DNA of 42,538 nucleotides, taken from IMG/VR virus record IMGVR_UViG_3300038435_000224, positions 1 through 42,538 of that record, one strand, 5' to 3'. Origin of the DNA: a virus. This document shows positions 6,601 through 15,708 of the stretch, in pieces. Both the position numbers and the translations under genes were made by a program. The number at the start of each line of letters is the position of its first letter. Within the stretch, counting starts at the first letter, position 1. The notes beneath the pieces were generated by a model, which saw only the letters and a program-made list of their open reading frames with translations, had not been told where the DNA came from and made no database searches.

Positions 6601-7080
6601 TTGGTTAGAGGTCGTACGCCAAAACCCACAAAATTGAAAGTTCTGCAAGGCAATCCTGGTAAACGTGCTTTGAACAAGAGAGAACCAGAACCAAATGCTG
6701 CAGAAAATTTAAAATGTCCAAGTTGGATAAATAAATATGGTTGCCGTGAGTGGAATCGGATTATTCCAGAATTAAAGCGTCTCGGATTACTGACCAAGAT
6801 TGACGTTGGTGCGTTAGAGATGAGCTGCGATGCATATGGTAAATGGGTAGAACTATCTATTTGGCTCAAGAAAAATTCAAATACTTTTACGCTGACAGAT
6901 AACAATGGCAATATAAGATGCATTCAGCAAGTACCTCAAGTATCAATGGCCAAACAGGCCTGCGATAGCTATAGGAAATTTTGTACTGAGTTCGGTTTAA
7001 CTCCCGCATCTAGAAGCAGAATACAATTAGAGACTAAAGAAGACGAAACGGACAAGAAACATGAACGATTCTTTGCCTAA
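6601..7080 (+). CDS. terS: Terminase small subunit, P27 family
   Basis: 159 residues starting at TTG 6601, chosen because GAGGGGGG lies 8 nt upstream and the protein then begins like the family: VRGRTPKPTKLKVLQGNPGK. An upstream TTG at 6559 would add 14 residues with no support. The product is mostly helical with a central KIDVGALEMSCDAYGKW segment and an SRSRI C-terminal motif typical of this family, which binds the phage packaging site and recruits the large subunit. The gene overlaps the large-subunit gene by 20 bp. Confidence 0.93.
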   Translation: MVRGRTPKPTKLKVLQGNPGKRALNKREPEPNAAENLKCPSWINKYGCREWNRIIPELKRLGLLTKIDVGALEMSCDAYGKWVELSIWLKKNSNTFTLTDNNGNIRCIQQVPQVSMAKQACDSYRKFCTEFGLTPASRSRIQLETKEDETDKKHERFFA

Positions 7081-8647
7081 TGACGAATACTATTTTGATG
7101 AAGAAAGAGCAAACCTGATATGTGAGTTCTTTCCAGAAATGTTGGTTCACGTCAAAGGCGAGTGGGGCGGACAACCAATCGTACTCGAAGAGTGGCAGAA
7201 GGAAGATATTATCAAACCGTTATTTGGTTGGAAGAAAAAATCTGATAATACAAGAAGATACCGTACCGGATACATAGAAATACCACGTAAAAACTCAAAA
7301 TCCACTATGTGTTCAGGCATTGGCGCTGCTGTTTTATTTTGCGATGATGAGCCAGGGGCAGAAATTTATTCTGCTGCGACTGATAAAGAACAAGCAAGAA
7401 TTACATTTAAAGCGGCAAAGGATATGATTTTAGCTAGCCCGATATTGAGTAAGAAGTGTAAGATTTTTAAAGATGCGATTGAATACAAAGGACGCGTTTG
7501 GCGTCCTTTATCCGCTGATGCGAAAACAAAAGATGGACTAAATGCTCATCTTGTAATTGTTGATGAATTACATGCTCATAAAAATCGCGAATTGATCGAT
7601 GTGCTTGAAACATCACAAGGAGCCCGCCGGCAGCCAATATTGCTTATCATCACTACTGCTGGCTTATATGATAAGACCCACATCTGTTGGGAGTATCATG
7701 AACATGCGGAACAAGTGAGGGACGGTATTGTATCTGATCCGGAATTTTTGCCTGTCATCTATTCAGCAAATAAAACTGATGATTGGAAATCACTAGAAAC
7801 TGCCAAGAAGGCAAATCCTAATTTCGGGATTTCAGTGAAAGAAGACTACGTCAAACAGAAATTGAAAAAAGCTATTGATATTCCTGGTTTTGAAAATACA
7901 TATAAGCGACTACATTTGAATTTGTGGACAGAGCAAGCGAAAAAATGGCTTTCTATAGAGAGTTGGGACGCGTGTAAACGGATCTATACACCGCAAGATC
8001 TTATAGGAAGGCGCTGTTTTGGCGGACTCGATATGTCATCAACTCAAGATTTATCGGCGCTCGGACTAGTATTTCCCTTTGAAAAAGGAGAACGCTTCTT
8101 AGACTACGAATTTTCAGACAGACATTATGTTACGCTGCAATATTTTTGGGTGCCAAAAGATAGTGCCGAAAAGCGATCAAGAAATGACAAAGTGAAATAT
8201 TTAGAATGGATTCGACAAGGATACATTACAGCTACTGAGGGAAATGTTGTTGATTATGATTTTGTTCGAGCAGATATAAATAAAATTGGCGATCTCTTTA
8301 ATATAAAAGAATTGGCTATTGATCGTTGGAATACAACGCAGTTGCAAACGCAACTCATGGGAGATGGTTTTACAGTGGTGCCTTTTGGTCAAGGATTTGC
8401 AAGCATGTCTGCACCAACAAAAGATTTTGAAACGCTAGTGTTAGGACAAAAATTATGGCACAATGGACATCTGGTGATGAGATTTTGCGTCGACAATATA
8501 GCGATCAAGTCAGATCCTGCTGAAAACATAAAACCTGATAAAAGTACGTCTGGCGAAAAAATTGATGGGGTAGTTGCAACAATTATGGGTTTAGGCAGAG
8601 CAGCCGTTGAAGAACCAGAGTCATCTCCATTAATAGAGGTTTGGTAA
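7061..8647 (+). CDS. terL: Terminase large subunit (packaging ATPase and nuclease)
   Basis: 528 residues, Terminase_1 family. The ATPase half has a Walker A-like PRKNSKST (about 75-82) and Walker B LVIVDEL with Asp-Glu at 168-169, followed by the coupling motif LLIITTAGLYD. The RNase H-fold nuclease half has GLDMSSTQDLSAL (Asp324, Asp330), AIDRWNT and a final Asp in IDGVVATIMGLGRA. Full length and intact. It forms the motor that translocates DNA into the prohead and cuts the concatemer. It shares TAATG with the next small gene. Confidence 0.97.
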   Translation: MNDSLPNDEYYFDEERANLICEFFPEMLVHVKGEWGGQPIVLEEWQKEDIIKPLFGWKKKSDNTRRYRTGYIEIPRKNSKSTMCSGIGAAVLFCDDEPGAEIYSAATDKEQARITFKAAKDMILASPILSKKCKIFKDAIEYKGRVWRPLSADAKTKDGLNAHLVIVDELHAHKNRELIDVLETSQGARRQPILLIITTAGLYDKTHICWEYHEHAEQVRDGIVSDPEFLPVIYSANKTDDWKSLETAKKANPNFGISVKEDYVKQKLKKAIDIPGFENTYKRLHLNLWTEQAKKWLSIESWDACKRIYTPQDLIGRRCFGGLDMSSTQDLSALGLVFPFEKGERFLDYEFSDRHYVTLQYFWVPKDSAEKRSRNDKVKYLEWIRQGYITATEGNVVDYDFVRADINKIGDLFNIKELAIDRWNTTQLQTQLMGDGFTVVPFGQGFASMSAPTKDFETLVLGQKLWHNGHLVMRFCVDNIAIKSDPAENIKPDKSTSGEKIDGVVATIMGLGRAAVEEPESSPLIEVW

Positions 8648-8814
8648 TGAAAAAAATTCCTTCGGTTCAAATAGATTTTTTTGATTTGATATGTCTATTT
8701 GGGGTTGGACTCACGAGCTACTCGTTATACCAGATAAATGTTTTTGCTTGCCTAGCAATGATAGGAATAGTTATATTCATGATTGGTTTGCGCGCTGGAG
8801 GGTATGCTAAATGA
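8647..8814 (+). CDS. Small membrane protein between terminase and portal
   Basis: A 55-residue frame starting MKKIPSVQIDFFDLICLFG. Its ATG overlaps the terminase stop (TAATG) and its TGA overlaps the portal ATG, so coupling on both sides supports coding. Two hydrophobic segments (about 12-29 and 32-50) predict a two-pass membrane peptide ending in GGYAK. Tiny membrane proteins at this position occur in other HK97-type phages, but I know no assigned function. It is too short for common ORF cut-offs. Confidence 0.7.
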   Translation: MKKIPSVQIDFFDLICLFGVGLTSYSLYQINVFACLAMIGIVIFMIGLRAGGYAK

Positions 8815-10520
8815 GTTTATTTCGCACACTGTTAGGAATGCCGGAACGCAGGGAATTTAGTTTATCTAGATGGGAGTGGTTTCTTGATGGTGGCTGGGCA
8901 CAAAGCTCTACCGGCGAAATAATTACCGAGGATCGGGCATATACAATTCCAGCAGTAATGGCGTGCGTGAGAATTATTGCTGAAACTATAGGCTCGCTTC
9001 CTTTGACTCTTTATCAGCAAACGCCAGATGGTGGCAAAAAAGACGCTGTAGATGAAGATCTATATTGGCTTCTAAAGGAAACGCCGAATTCTGAGAATAC
9101 GAGAATGGAATTTTTTGAGACTCTTAGCGGACATGGAGCGATTAGAGGTAATGCATTTACAGAGATAGTTAGAAATAGTAGAGGTTATCCATTAGAGCTC
9201 AACATATTGCATCCAGACCAAGTAAGGGTTAGACGAAAAAATGGAATTCTTATTTATGAAGTGTATCCATTAATGGGTCAGGGAACACCTAGGATATTGT
9301 TTAGCGACGACATTATGCATTTTAGACTATTCAGCAGTAATGGAATTACAGGTATGTCACCGATTGAATTTGCGAGAAACAATTTCGGATTGGCAATATC
9401 TCAAGAGGAACACGCGTCAAAATTATTTAGCAACGGAGCAATGCCGGGCGGAATGCTAACGACAGATAATTCGTTGAGGCAAGATGAAAGAGAGGCTGCT
9501 AAGCAATCGTGGCAAGCTGCACATGGCGGTGTGAAAAATGCTCATAAGATCGCGTTTTTGAGTGGAGGGATAAAGTGGCAGCAGATAAGTATGAATGCCG
9601 AGGATGCCCAATTTTTAGAAAGTCGCCGATTCCAATTAGCTGAAATTGCAAGAATATTCCGGGTTCCATTACACCTTTTACAAGAGTTGGAACGTAGTAC
9701 AAATAATAATATAGAACACCAATCAATTGAATTTGTTGTCCATACAATTAGACCTTGGCTAGTACGATGGGAGTCTGCAATAACTAGAGATTTGTTAACG
9801 GCTAGTCAAAAAAGAAGAGGGCTATTCGTTAAGTTTAATCATGATGCATTGCTTAGAGGGGATACTACGACACAGTCTGAAGCTATTACTAAGTATGTTT
9901 CAGGTGGTATTTATTCAAGAAATGAGGCGCGGGAGATACTTGATCGTAATCCAATTGAGGGTGGTGATGAGTATTTAGTGCCGTTGAACATGGAACCAGT
10001 AGGCAAAAATCAAAATGATAATGCTACGAAGAGGGATATAATTCCTGCACAAAATGATGCAAAAATTGTGCAGAAACGAGCAAAAAACGCCTTTCGTGCA
10101 CTAATTCAGGATATTTCTGAACGAATAGTGAGCAAAGATGTTGCAGCCATACGCAAAAATGCTAAAAAGTTGCGAGCGAAGGATTTTCAAGATTGGATGG
10201 AAAAGTTTTTTGCTGAGCAGCAGGAATTTTTTAGAAGTCAAATGACTCCATTGGCGCAAAAAGTGGCAGATGGCATTGGCGAGTGTGATTCAAGAGAAAT
10301 CTCAAAATATATTGACCAACTGTCTAGCAATTACCACTCGGGCTCATTGGGTGACATACAGTTGGCTATGGATTCATGTAGAAACTTAGAAGATCCAGAA
10401 ATGTTGTGGTCTACATTCTTGGTAAAACTAGATAGTGTTTTGAGTAGTTGGGAGCAGACAAGGGCAATTCTGATAACTGAATCAGTGTTTGAGATTATTG
10501 AAAGGGAGAAAGGATCATGA
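8811..10520 (+). CDS. Portal protein, HK97 family, with extended C-terminus
   Basis: 569 residues. The first ~400 match the HK97-type portal: YTIPAVMACVRIIAETIGSLPLTLYQ, the HLLQELERSTNNNIEHQSIEF clip/stem region and a following GGIYSRNEAREILDRNP motif that ends the family core. Portals form the dodecameric vertex ring through which DNA enters. The extra ~170 residues from about 400 on (KNAFRALIQDISERIVSKD onwards) are charged and helical and are not part of the minimal family; they may be an internal or crown extension. ATG overlaps the preceding TGA. The protease gene begins 4 bp before its stop. Confidence 0.95.
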   Translation: MSLFRTLLGMPERREFSLSRWEWFLDGGWAQSSTGEIITEDRAYTIPAVMACVRIIAETIGSLPLTLYQQTPDGGKKDAVDEDLYWLLKETPNSENTRMEFFETLSGHGAIRGNAFTEIVRNSRGYPLELNILHPDQVRVRRKNGILIYEVYPLMGQGTPRILFSDDIMHFRLFSSNGITGMSPIEFARNNFGLAISQEEHASKLFSNGAMPGGMLTTDNSLRQDEREAAKQSWQAAHGGVKNAHKIAFLSGGIKWQQISMNAEDAQFLESRRFQLAEIARIFRVPLHLLQELERSTNNNIEHQSIEFVVHTIRPWLVRWESAITRDLLTASQKRRGLFVKFNHDALLRGDTTTQSEAITKYVSGGIYSRNEAREILDRNPIEGGDEYLVPLNMEPVGKNQNDNATKRDIIPAQNDAKIVQKRAKNAFRALIQDISERIVSKDVAAIRKNAKKLRAKDFQDWMEKFFAEQQEFFRSQMTPLAQKVADGIGECDSREISKYIDQLSSNYHSGSLGDIQLAMDSCRNLEDPEMLWSTFLVKLDSVLSSWEQTRAILITESVFEIIEREKGS

Positions 10521-11242
10521 ATATAGAACGTAGGTTTTTAAAGGCTGAGCAGGTAAAGCTAGAATTAAGAGACGCATCAGATAAAAAAGTAATGCGTGGT
10601 TATGCCGCTGTTTTCAATAGCATGAGCGAAAATCTAGGCGGATTTCGTGAGATTATCAAACCAGGAGCTTTTGCTAATGTATTGAAAAATTCGAATCTGG
10701 ATTGTTATGCTTTATTCAACCATAATCCCGATCATGTATTAGCCAACAATACAAATGGCTCATTACGTTTAAAAGAAGACGATTATGGTTTACTTGCCGA
10801 ATGGGACTTTTTTGATACGTCTATTGCTCGAGATGTGAAAACTCATGTGGAAGCAGGAAATATTCGATTCATGTCATTTGCTTTTACTGTTGGATATGAT
10901 GGACAACATTGGGAAAATGATTCATCAGGTACACTACGTATAATTACAGATGTAAGAAACCTATTTGATGTGAGCCCAGTTACCTATCCAGCATATAAGG
11001 GAACATCGGTTGATATGCGATCTTATATTGTGTCGAAGGAACTTGATGTGGAAAAAATAGCATCCATTATTGTTCGCGCTGAAAGAAAATTATCCTTAAG
11101 TGAGGAAGATATATCTTTTGCTCGCAATTTTATGGGTATGTTGGGCAAGCTTGTGGCAACGCCTGATAATACAACAGACAACAACCAGAGAACATTGGTT
11201 CATTTGAAAAATACAATTTCTCAATTAAGTGGGTTGACATAA
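10517..11242 (+). CDS. Prohead maturation protease, HK97 family
   Basis: 241 residues of the U35/HK97 prohead protease family. Catalytic positions are visible: His69 in ALFNHNPDHVLA and Ser120 in RFMSFAFTV, within the MRGYAAVFN...FREIIKPGAF framework. It cleaves the scaffold-like delta domain from the capsid protein during maturation. The C-terminal ~60 residues beyond the protease core are hydrophilic. ATG overlaps the portal stop (ATGA). The capsid gene follows after an unusually long 213-bp spacer. Confidence 0.94.
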   Translation: MNIERRFLKAEQVKLELRDASDKKVMRGYAAVFNSMSENLGGFREIIKPGAFANVLKNSNLDCYALFNHNPDHVLANNTNGSLRLKEDDYGLLAEWDFFDTSIARDVKTHVEAGNIRFMSFAFTVGYDGQHWENDSSGTLRIITDVRNLFDVSPVTYPAYKGTSVDMRSYIVSKELDVEKIASIIVRAERKLSLSEEDISFARNFMGMLGKLVATPDNTTDNNQRTLVHLKNTISQLSGLT

Positions 11243-11455
11243 AGAAATTGCCTGGTAAAATTCCAGCAGTTTAGGCGCGGCGGTGTGAAGTTCGGATTTC
11301 TGTAGAATGACCGACACCAAAGCAAAATAACCAGCCCGTTGAGTCTGTTGACTGACGTGAAGTTATTGAAACCGTTGTATTTACGGTATCAGTGGCTTTG
11401 CGGCAGGTTTTTGTCTTGTTTTGCTTCTGATACCAATTCTGAAGGGGATAGGTAT
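11243..11455 (+). other. Structured 213-bp spacer before the capsid gene
   Basis: No gene with a usable ribosome binding site. A TTG-started in-frame extension of the capsid ORF has none and adds an atypical hydrophobic N-terminus. The spacer contains GGTGT/ACACC (11282-11318) enclosing TTC-TGTA-GAA, and AAGCAAAA (11320-11327) complementary to TTTTGCTT (11419-11426). It may hold an RNA processing site or a promoter boosting capsid expression; I saw no clear promoter. Confidence 0.4.
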
Positions 11456-12805
11456 ATGAAGAAAAAAATTTCCGACTTATTGTCCGAAAGAGGACAGAAA
11501 GTCGATGAACTGAATGAAATTGCGACCAAATTGGAAAAAGAAAATCGCTCCGTTATGAATCCGGACGAATTAAAGCGTTCACAAGCGATAGAAGAAGAAG
11601 TCAAAGCTTTCGATGCAACAATCGAGCAGCTTAAACGTAACCAAGAGTTAGCAGCTGCTTCAAACAATGAAGATGGTGGCAACAATCAGTCGACCAGAAA
11701 TACACAAACAAACGTCGAAATTCGTGGCACAAGAATTGAGGGTGTAAAAGATGCAGCAGAAGCGCCTTTCAAAAGCATTGGCGAACAGCTGAGAGCTGTA
11801 GCGATCGCTACAAGGTCTGGCACTGTTGATCCGCGCTTGACTGCTATTCAAAGATCTGCAAGCGGAATGAACGAGTCCGTGCCAGATGAAGGCGGATTTT
11901 TGGTCCAAAAAGATTTCTCTACCGAGTTATTCAAAAAATCTTATGAGACAGGTCTTTTAGTTAGCAAAGTCAGAAGAATTCCGCTTTCTGCATTATCAAA
12001 CGGAATGAAAATAAATGCGCTCGATGATAACAGTCGTGTTACTGGTTCTCGCTATGGTGGGATTCGGGGTTATTGGGCTAACGAGGCAGAGTCTGTAACT
12101 GCTAGTAAACCGAAATTCCGTCAAATCAAAATGGAATTGAAAAAGCTCATGGGCGTCGCCTACATGACTGAAGAGCTCATGGCAGATACAACTGCGTTGG
12201 GTGCGGTCATTAGTCAAGCATTTGCTGAGGAATTTGGCTTTTTGCTGGACGATGCAATACTCAATGGTGACGGTGCAAATAAGCCTCTCGGAATTTTGAA
12301 GAGCCAGGCTTATGTTGCAGTTGCAAAAGAATCTGGACAGTCTGCAGACACTATTGTAGCCAAAAACATAGTGAATATGCGTGCACGTTTGTGGGCAAGA
12401 AGCAGAGCCAACTCTGCATGGTTCATCAATCAAGATATTGAACCACAATTGCATTTGATGTCGATGGCAGTTGGTACTGGCGGTGCTCCTGTCTATCTAC
12501 CAGCAAACGGACTTGCAGGTCAACCATATGACACCCTTTATGGCCGTCCTATCATTCCGATTGAGCAAGCCTCAACTCTGGGAGATTTAGGCGATATCGC
12601 GCTGTTAGATCTTTCTCAATATCTATTAATTGATAAAGGTGAAATACAGTCAGCTAATTCACTGCATGTTCGCTTCTTGTACGACGAACAAGTATTCCGG
12701 TTCACAATGCGTGTTGATGGTCAGCCAGCTTGGAACGCTCCATTAACACCTGCGAAGGGTTCAAACACTCAAAGCCCATTTATTTTTCTTGCTGAACGAG
12801 CATAG
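11456..12805 (+). CDS. Major capsid protein, HK97 fold
   Basis: 449 residues from ATG 11456, placed by AAGGGGAT about 7 nt upstream. Residues 1 to about 75 form a charged coiled coil (the delta/scaffold domain: DELNEIATKLEKENRSV, KAFDATIEQLKRN). An Asn/Gln-rich linker follows, then the HK97 core from about residue 150 with the N-arm sequence GGFLVQKDFSTELFKKSYETG. Family landmarks include YMTEELMADTTALGAVISQAF, ILNGDGANKPLGILK and YGRPIIPIEQASTLG. It assembles the icosahedral shell, with the delta domain removed by the protease upstream. The exact cleavage point is not deducible here. Confidence 0.96.
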   Translation: MKKKISDLLSERGQKVDELNEIATKLEKENRSVMNPDELKRSQAIEEEVKAFDATIEQLKRNQELAAASNNEDGGNNQSTRNTQTNVEIRGTRIEGVKDAAEAPFKSIGEQLRAVAIATRSGTVDPRLTAIQRSASGMNESVPDEGGFLVQKDFSTELFKKSYETGLLVSKVRRIPLSALSNGMKINALDDNSRVTGSRYGGIRGYWANEAESVTASKPKFRQIKMELKKLMGVAYMTEELMADTTALGAVISQAFAEEFGFLLDDAILNGDGANKPLGILKSQAYVAVAKESGQSADTIVAKNIVNMRARLWARSRANSAWFINQDIEPQLHLMSMAVGTGGAPVYLPANGLAGQPYDTLYGRPIIPIEQASTLGDLGDIALLDLSQYLLIDKGEIQSANSLHVRFLYDEQVFRFTMRVDGQPAWNAPLTPAKGSNTQSPFIFLAERA

Positions 12806-12852
12806 GGCTTGAGCTGATTATCACTTTGCATTAATCAAAAAGGAGTTAGGCA

Positions 12853-13320
12853 ATGTCTATTTTTAGTGAATTGAACAAAATTGTTATGGCATTAGCGCCA
12901 GACGCTGATCGTTATAACGGTGACCCAGCGTCAGATGTGGTTGCGCTAGATAAGTATAACCACGCTACATTTATTCTCCAAGAAGGTGAAGGTGGTACTG
13001 GAACCGCCGCAATAACAGTGGAAGCATGCGACGACTTTGTACCAACAAACCCCGTTGCGATTCCATTTAAATACAAGGTGTGTACCACCGGGGATACCTT
13101 TGGAGCAGTACAAAGCGCTACCGCAAGTGGAGTAACACCTGCTGCCGGCGCGAATAAACAAGTGGCGATTGAAGTAGATGCTAGATCGCTGCCTGAAGGT
13201 TACAACAAATGCCGCGCGAAATTGACTGAGGGCGTCAACAGTCCAGTAGATGCAGGAATGATCTGCATTCTATCTGAACCAAGATATGCTCAGGAATTAC
13301 TGCCAACAGCGATAGCCTAG
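12853..13320 (+). CDS. Probable head decoration/virion protein
   Basis: 155 residues, ATG preceded by AAAGGAG. The segment YNHATFILQEGEGGTGTAAITVEACDDF looks like a beta-rich fold. I recall similar sequences next to capsid genes in other HK97-type siphoviruses, annotated only as hypothetical or structural. The position directly after the capsid gene supports a decoration or head-fibre role. No signal peptide, unlike the next gene. A GC-rich hairpin follows the stop. Confidence 0.6.
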   Translation: MSIFSELNKIVMALAPDADRYNGDPASDVVALDKYNHATFILQEGEGGTGTAAITVEACDDFVPTNPVAIPFKYKVCTTGDTFGAVQSATASGVTPAAGANKQVAIEVDARSLPEGYNKCRAKLTEGVNSPVDAGMICILSEPRYAQELLPTAIA

Positions 13321-13329
13321 TAGGAGTTG

Positions 13330-13353
13330 GGAGCTGCCTTAAATGGCGGCTCC
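13330..13353 (+). terminator. GC-rich intercistronic hairpin
   Basis: GGAGCTGCC (13330-13338), loop TTAAAT, GGCGGCTCC (13345-13353): nine pairs including one T-G. No T-run follows, so it is probably a 3'-end stabilising or partial-termination structure separating the abundant head genes from those downstream. Confidence 0.5.
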
Positions 13354-13384
13354 TATCGTCCGTTCACACATGAGAGGAAAATCC

Positions 13385-13948
13385 ATGTCCAAAAAGTATA
13401 TTTTATTAGTGGCTACAGTAATTGCACTTTTAAGCATAGTGCCTGTGTCAATTGCTCAAGGTGTGTCAAATGTTGGCTCACGCTGGGCGGCCGGAGATCT
13501 TGTTTTTTATAAAGTATCAAATGGCGATGAACTATTGACTATTGGTGTGTCGGGAATAAATATTCCGGCATTATCACTAGCTGGAACAGCCGTAAATGCA
13601 ACTGCGACCGAGCTTAATCAATACAGCTTGAATGCTCAATTTGCAGATGCTGGAACAGCCGGTTCTGTATATGTAGTAGCGCCGCATGCTGGAACTTTAA
13701 AATCAATTTCTATTGTAAATCATGCTAACAGCACAACTACCAAAACAGTGTTTACTAGTTCGATTGCTGGTAATGCGGTAACTCATGCAGCGTTGGAAAT
13801 TGCTGCTACCGCAACCGCTGGTACTGCATCAACCATAGCACCATCCGCTGCGAATACTGTAGCAGCGGGTAATGTCATAATCGTCACCAGTGATGGTGGC
13901 ACTGACGCAACCATGCCTGCCTCAGTCACCTTGGTAGTTGAGAGGTAA
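13385..13948 (+). CDS. Secretion-signal-bearing protein in the head gene cluster
   Basis: 187 residues from ATG 13385, placed by GAGAGGA upstream; an in-frame ATG 14 codons earlier has no ribosome binding site. The N-terminus MSKKYILLVATVIALLSIVP is a classic Sec signal peptide with probable cleavage after VSIA. The mature part is Ala/Thr/Val-rich with repeated short beta-type segments (ALSLAGTAVNATATELNQY, SVYVVAPHAGTLKSISIVNH), like phage head-fibre or decoration proteins. A cleavable signal is unusual for a virion protein. It could be exported as a lysogen-surface protein, or the signal could be inherited from a recruited host gene. Family not recognised with confidence. Confidence 0.65.
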   Translation: MSKKYILLVATVIALLSIVPVSIAQGVSNVGSRWAAGDLVFYKVSNGDELLTIGVSGINIPALSLAGTAVNATATELNQYSLNAQFADAGTAGSVYVVAPHAGTLKSISIVNHANSTTTKTVFTSSIAGNAVTHAALEIAATATAGTASTIAPSAANTVAAGNVIIVTSDGGTDATMPASVTLVVER

Positions 13949-13950
13949 AC

Positions 13951-14553
13951 ATGGGAACTGTCCTCATCGAAGCACCTGCTAGTCAACCAGTAAGCGTTGC
14001 GGAAGCAAAGCAACATTGTCGCGTTGTTGTTGATAATGATGATGCTTACATTGGTGCGCTTATTGATAAGGCGGTTGCATACGTTGAGGATCAGATCGGG
14101 CGAGCTCTAATTTCGCAAAAATACAAGCACACACTAATCGATTTTCCAAGGATATGTAGTGATGTAGATGGATTGATGGGGTTATACCTGAAGCCAACAC
14201 CGCTACTATCTGTGGAATCGGTGAAGTATATAGATGTAGATGGTAATGAAATTACGTTGGAAAACAACACGGACTATGTAGTCGATATTTATTCTACACC
14301 TGGTCGTATCGTTCCAGCTTATCAAAAGAGTTGGCCATCTGTGCGTTACGTTCCTAATGCTGTAGCGATTGAGTTTACAGCTGGGTATGGCGGTGTTGAA
14401 AATGTACCAAGTCCCATAAAGCAGGGTGTCTTGATGCTTGTTGCTTCTTGGTACGATGCGCGAGCTGCAGTGTCTGGCATCGACTTGAAAGAATTGCCAC
14501 GCTGTATATCGGCAGAGGCTGTAATTGCTCCCTACAAAGTATGGGGGTTCTAA
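13951..14553 (+). CDS. Head-tail connector (phiE125 gp8 / gp6-like family)
   Basis: 200 residues with the family hallmarks: N-terminal VSVAEAKQHCRVVVDNDDAYI, then GRALISQKYKHTLIDFP, KPTPLLSVESVKYIDVDGNE, PGRIVPAYQKSWPSVRYVPN, FTAGYG and the C-terminal helix IKQGVLMLVASWYDARAA. These proteins form the ring that docks on the portal after packaging. ATG follows GAGGTAAAC and starts 2 nt after the previous stop. Confidence 0.92.
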   Translation: MGTVLIEAPASQPVSVAEAKQHCRVVVDNDDAYIGALIDKAVAYVEDQIGRALISQKYKHTLIDFPRICSDVDGLMGLYLKPTPLLSVESVKYIDVDGNEITLENNTDYVVDIYSTPGRIVPAYQKSWPSVRYVPNAVAIEFTAGYGGVENVPSPIKQGVLMLVASWYDARAAVSGIDLKELPRCISAEAVIAPYKVWGF

Positions 14554-14555
14554 CT

Positions 14556-14876
14556 ATGATTTTTTCAAATATGCTTGATAGACAAATAGAGCTCCAACAA
14601 TATAGTTTTTCCAAATCAGCATTTGGTGAAAAAGAACAAAGTTGGAATACGTTAGCAACCGTTCCTGCAAGCATAAAACCGGTTACTGGCAAAGAAGTAT
14701 TACGCTCGGGTCAAATTACGTCTGAATTTGATGTGATTGTTCGTATTCGACATATACAGGGCGTCGCACCAAAAGATAGGTTTGTTTATGACGGCGAAAT
14801 TTATGACATTCAGGGAGTGTCTGAGATTGGTCGTCGTGAGGGCTTGGAAATCACTGCAAAAAAGGCGGTGAAATGA
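14556..14876 (+). CDS. Head closure/head-tail joining protein (gp16-like)
   Basis: 106 residues from ATG 14556, right after the connector stop. An upstream in-frame extension overlaps the connector and has no ribosome binding site. The sequence MLDRQIELQQYSFSKSAFGEKEQSWNTLATVPASIKP, KEVLRSGQITSEFDVIVRIRHI and DGEIYDIQGVSEIGRREGLEITAKK is typical of the SPP1 gp16/head-tail joining family, small beta barrels that plug the connector. Its TGA overlaps the next ATG. Confidence 0.88.
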   Translation: MIFSNMLDRQIELQQYSFSKSAFGEKEQSWNTLATVPASIKPVTGKEVLRSGQITSEFDVIVRIRHIQGVAPKDRFVYDGEIYDIQGVSEIGRREGLEITAKKAVK

Positions 14877-15286
14877 TGGTTGAAATAAGCGTAAAACTTC
14901 ATGGAGCTAAAGAGTTGAGGGATGCGCTTGCAAAACTTCCATCTGAAATGGGTGAGCGTGTGTTGAGGCGAGCTACCTTCAAAGGTGCAAATATTATAAA
15001 GGATGCCTATTCAGAAAATATGCCGGTCCGTACCGGAAAAACAAAGAAATCGATTCGCGCACGTTTAGATAGTAAACCAATTGAAACGGTGGCTCTATAT
15101 CATATTGGTGCAGGACATTTCGTTGCCAAATTTGTTGAATTTGGTACAAAATTTATGCCTGCTCAACATCCATTGCAAGAAGCATTTGACGAGAAATCTA
15201 AAGAAGCTGTAGATGTTGTTCAAAAAGAATTAGCTGCCGGTATTAAAAGAGCCGTTGCAAAACTTGCTAAGCGAGGTGAGCGCTGA
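14873..15286 (+). CDS. HK97 gp10-family tail completion protein
   Basis: 137 residues. The opening VKLHGAKELRDALAKLPSEMGERVLRRATFKGANIIKDAYSENMPVRTGKTKKSI is characteristic of the family, with the conserved P-x-R-T-G-x-x-x-x-S motif and the later FVEFGTKFMPAQHPLQEAF. Members complete the tail before it joins the head. Overlaps both neighbours by a few bases, consistent with a translationally coupled connector block. The C-terminal tail is basic (KRAVAKLAKRGER). Confidence 0.93.
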   Translation: MMVEISVKLHGAKELRDALAKLPSEMGERVLRRATFKGANIIKDAYSENMPVRTGKTKKSIRARLDSKPIETVALYHIGAGHFVAKFVEFGTKFMPAQHPLQEAFDEKSKEAVDVVQKELAAGIKRAVAKLAKRGER

Positions 15287-15690
15287 TGGCACTTATCGAA
15301 GAAGCTCTATATTCTTTACTCGCTAATACACCATCAATAGTTGCATTAGTCGATGATCGTATATATCCGAACGGTGGCGCCGAGGATGACAGATATCCGC
15401 TAGTCACTTACGAAAAAATTCGCGGCGCTAGTGAACAATCACATGACGGAATTAGTGGACTAGCTCATCCGATTTTTCAAATAAATTGTTTTGCGAGCAA
15501 ATACAGTGACACTATTACACTCGCTGAGGCAATTCGACTCTTATTGCAAGGCTACCGGGGCACTGTTGCCGGAGTAGAAATACAAAGCTCTAGATTTCTT
15601 GGCGACCAAGATGTTGGTAGAGATCCAGAAACAAAGGCTTACGCAAGAGTTCTTGATTTTGAAATTTATCATTCGGAAGCACAATCATAA
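15286..15690 (+). CDS. Tail terminator-type protein (DUF3168)
   Basis: 134 residues. EEALYSLLANTPSIVALVDDRIYPNGGAEDDRYPLVTYEKI, ISGLAHPIFQINCFA and the later AEAIRLLLQGYRGTVAGVEIQS match DUF3168, assigned to tail terminator/completion proteins that cap the tail tube on the head side. The start shares one base with the previous stop. Normal length. Confidence 0.9.
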   Translation: MALIEEALYSLLANTPSIVALVDDRIYPNGGAEDDRYPLVTYEKIRGASEQSHDGISGLAHPIFQINCFASKYSDTITLAEAIRLLLQGYRGTVAGVEIQSSRFLGDQDVGRDPETKAYARVLDFEIYHSEAQS

Positions 15691-15708
15691 AACGAAAGGG
15701 AGTTATTC

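Noticed and set aside
11996-12454. 152-codon minus-strand frame opposite the capsid gene
   Set aside because: Antisense to highly conserved capsid sequence with Cys/Ser-rich nonsense composition; no start signal.
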